A DNA stretch of 64,000 nucleotides. It comes from Sphingobacterium prati (GTDB lineage: Bacteria > Bacteroidota > Bacteroidia > Sphingobacteriales > Sphingobacteriaceae). The notes beneath the pieces are model-generated. The model saw only the letters and a program-made list of their open reading frames with translations, ran no database searches and was not told where the DNA came from. Positions 63,770-64,000 of the stretch are shown here, piece by piece. The position numbers and the translations under genes were made by a program. The stretch lies in NCBI RefSeq assembly GCF_013167215.1, contig NZ_JABJWY010000038.1, forward strand, positions 646,765-710,764, given 5' to 3'. Position 1 is the first letter of the stretch. Each line of letters starts with the position of its first letter.

Positions 63770-64000
63770 ATGAAGAAAATTCTCTTTTCCTTTTTTTTGG
63801 CAGGCATTGCGATGAGTGTGCAGGCGAAGGTCACATTGCCGCAGGTTTTTGGGTCAAATATGGTGCTTCAGCAAGGCAAACCAGTGGTTGTTTGGGGTAA
63901 GGCAGATCCTCAGGAAAAAGTTGAAGTCAAATTGAAAGGTTTGACGAGAAAAGCAGTGGCTAATCAGAAAGGTGAGTGGAAAGTTAGTTTTGCTGCCCAA
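63770..64000 (+). CDS. Sialate O-acetylesterase-like protein, N-terminus (3' end cut by window)
   Basis: The ATG at 63770 opens a frame that runs off the window end, 77 codons visible. It begins with signal peptide MKKILFSFFLAGIAMSVQAK and continues LPQVFGSNMVLQQGKPVVVWGKA (in parts), DPQEKVEVKLKG and NQKGEWKV. This is closely parallel to the N-terminus of the SASA-type esterase at 44260 (LFTDGMVLQQQSKVPVWGWA), so it is very probably a second sialate-O-acetylesterase-like protein. The catalytic SGQSNM block would lie beyond the window. It follows the GH43 gene by 236 bp with no clear terminator; an imperfect hairpin at 63696-63719 is the only structure seen. Confidence 0.88.
   Translation, partial: MKKILFSFFLAGIAMSVQAKVTLPQVFGSNMVLQQGKPVVVWGKADPQEKVEVKLKGLTRKAVANQKGEWKVSFAAQ

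Noticed and set aside
1..64000. Transposons, integrases, CRISPR arrays, tRNA or rRNA genes
   Set aside because: I looked for transposase/integrase-like proteins, regularly spaced repeats and RNA gene signatures and found none I could support.

Overview
The window comes from a Bacteroidota genome, most likely Sphingobacteriaceae (Sphingobacterium- or Pedobacter-like). It contains a SusC/SusD pair, many signal-peptide and lipobox-bearing glycoside hydrolases, TAnnTTTG-type promoter matches and weak Shine-Dalgarno sites. The genus is an inference from gene content and style, since no rRNA or marker gene is present. Apart from one IclR regulator, every supported gene is on the + strand. I see no tRNA, rRNA, CRISPR array, transposase or integrase.

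Bases 1-24389 are a polysaccharide utilisation locus (PUL) for rhamnose-rich pectin-type glycans. In order it holds a 5'-clipped GH78 rhamnosidase, a DUF3826-like protein, a BNR propeller, an esterase with an STN-like N-terminus, an exported sugar-isomerase-like TIM barrel, a GH28 pectinase, a second GH78, a GH43-like propeller and a GH2. These are followed by SusC, SusD, a beta-helix protein with a C-terminal L-rhamnose mutarotase domain, a Gfo/Idh oxidoreductase and an SSS symporter.

Bases 24396-33090 are the least ordinary part. An iclR gene lies divergent to a tightly packed operon: a solute-binding-protein homologue without signal peptide, two type III CoA-transferases, a second signal-less solute-binding homologue, a Gfo/Idh oxidoreductase, a MaoC hydratase and a FucP-like transporter. 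No ABC permease or ATPase accompanies them. I read this as a cytoplasmic CoA-dependent catabolic module, possibly for a sugar-derived acid. Its substrate, and the role of cytoplasmic binding proteins, are unknown to me.

Bases 33222-48018 return to glycan breakdown: a third GH78, a LacZ-type GH2, GH106, GH127, a sialate-O-acetylesterase-like esterase and a DUF5703 protein, closed by a clear terminator near 48150. Bases 48284-54228 encode rhamnose catabolism: RhaT, a fused rhamnulose-1-phosphate aldolase/lactaldehyde dehydrogenase, RhaI and a rhamnulokinase-like FGGY kinase, closed by a strong terminator at 54279. The right part (54472-64000) has a GH43-like propeller, a CE12-type acetylesterase, a GH51 with extra N-terminal propeller-like sequence, GH115, another GH43 and the start of a second sialate-O-acetylesterase-like gene cut by the window end.

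Taken together, secreted enzymes would deacetylate the glycan and trim rhamnose, galactose, arabinose, galacturonate and glucuronate from it. SusC/SusD would import oligosaccharides. RhaT and the RhaI/kinase/aldolase module would carry free rhamnose to dihydroxyacetone phosphate and lactate. No hybrid two-component regulator, ECF sigma/anti-sigma pair or AraC-type rhamnose regulator lies inside the window.
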